From NCBI GenBank assembly GCA_003477185.1, contig DMTJ01000552.1:8863-15338 (forward strand): DNA of 6,476 bases, in the 5' to 3' direction. The notes under the pieces are model-generated. The model worked only from the letters and a program-made list of their open reading frames with translations. It ran no database searches and had not been told where the DNA came from. Positions 6,248 to 6,476 of the stretch are shown here, piece by piece. The stretch comes from Lentisphaeria bacterium. Its GTDB lineage: Bacteria; Verrucomicrobiota; Lentisphaeria; JABSQK01; UBA12247. The first letter of the stretch is position 1. Each line of letters starts with the position of its first letter. A program made the translations under genes and the position numbers.

Positions 6248-6476
6248 TCAGCCGAACGTGTGTAGGACCAAGCCGTCGCGAAGCTTCGGCTCGAACCAAG
6301 TCGACTTCGGGGGCATGATCTCGCCGCAATCCGCAATTGCCATCAGTTGCTCCACAGAAACCGGATACATCGAGAACGCCACCGCAGCGCGGCCTGACTC
6401 CACATGGTTCACCAGGCGATCCGTGCCGTGAATGCCGCCGATGAATTCGATGCGGTCGTTGGTACGCGGATCGTCG
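6248..6476 (-). CDS. DUF1015-family conserved protein (C-terminal 75 residues, cut by window edge)
   Basis: Only the end of the gene is visible: 75 codons before TGA at 6248-6250. The tail matches the conserved end of DUF1015 proteins, a widespread bacterial family of about 400 residues and uncertain biochemical role. The visible blocks are RIEFIGGIHG (residues 8-17 of the fragment), AAVAFSMYPVSVEQLMAIAD (30-49) and EIMPPKSTWFEPKLRDGLV (52-70). The frame has no start nearby and continues past 6476, so the gene is truncated by the window and not broken. It lies on the same strand as the glycosyltransferase operon but is separated from it by 115 bp, so it may be a separate transcription unit or a read-through leader gene. 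Confidence 0.9.
   Translation of the reverse strand, partial: DDPRTNDRIEFIGGIHGTDRLVNHVESGRAAVAFSMYPVSVEQLMAIADCGEIMPPKSTWFEPKLRDGLVLHTFG

Overview
The window is a dense run of genes that all read on the minus strand (right to left in these coordinates). The DNA is GC-rich by eye. Two lipoproteins with signal peptides and a degenerate LytM-type envelope domain suggest a diderm (Gram-negative-type) bacterium. Nothing here fixes the phylum. There is no RNA gene, transposon, CRISPR array or intergenic stretch longer than about 115 bp.

In transcription order, from the right edge: (1) the C-terminal 75 residues of a DUF1015-family protein (6248-6476); (2) a 115-bp spacer with a good ribosome binding site; (3) a CgeB-like GT-B glycosyltransferase (5107-6132, GTG start); (4) a PAPS-type sulfotransferase (4253-5110); (5) a 125-residue stand-alone type II secretion F (GspF/PilC)-like protein with one membrane helix (3870-4247); (6) a membrane-anchored staphylococcal-nuclease-fold protein lacking key catalytic residues (3232-3873); (7) a small lipoprotein (2624-3250); (8) a 795-residue lipoprotein with a helical, TPR-like middle, an Ala/Thr-rich linker and a C-terminal LytM/M23 domain whose metal site is degenerate (240-2627); (9) the first 76 codons of uvrA (1-230).

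Genes 3 to 9 are packed as one likely operon. Junctions are 4-nt stop/start overlaps (three times), one 19-nt overlap, and gaps of 5 and 9 nt. The upstream half is consistent with building and sulfating a surface glycan. The downstream half is a set of envelope-located proteins built on enzyme or secretion folds that appear non-catalytic or reduced. uvrA, a cytoplasmic DNA repair gene, is probably a co-transcribed neighbour rather than a functional partner. The most unusual part is the four-gene block 240-4247 (mini-GspF, pseudo-nuclease, lipoprotein, pseudo-LytM lipoprotein). I do not recognise it as a described system. No function can be assigned to the block from sequence alone.
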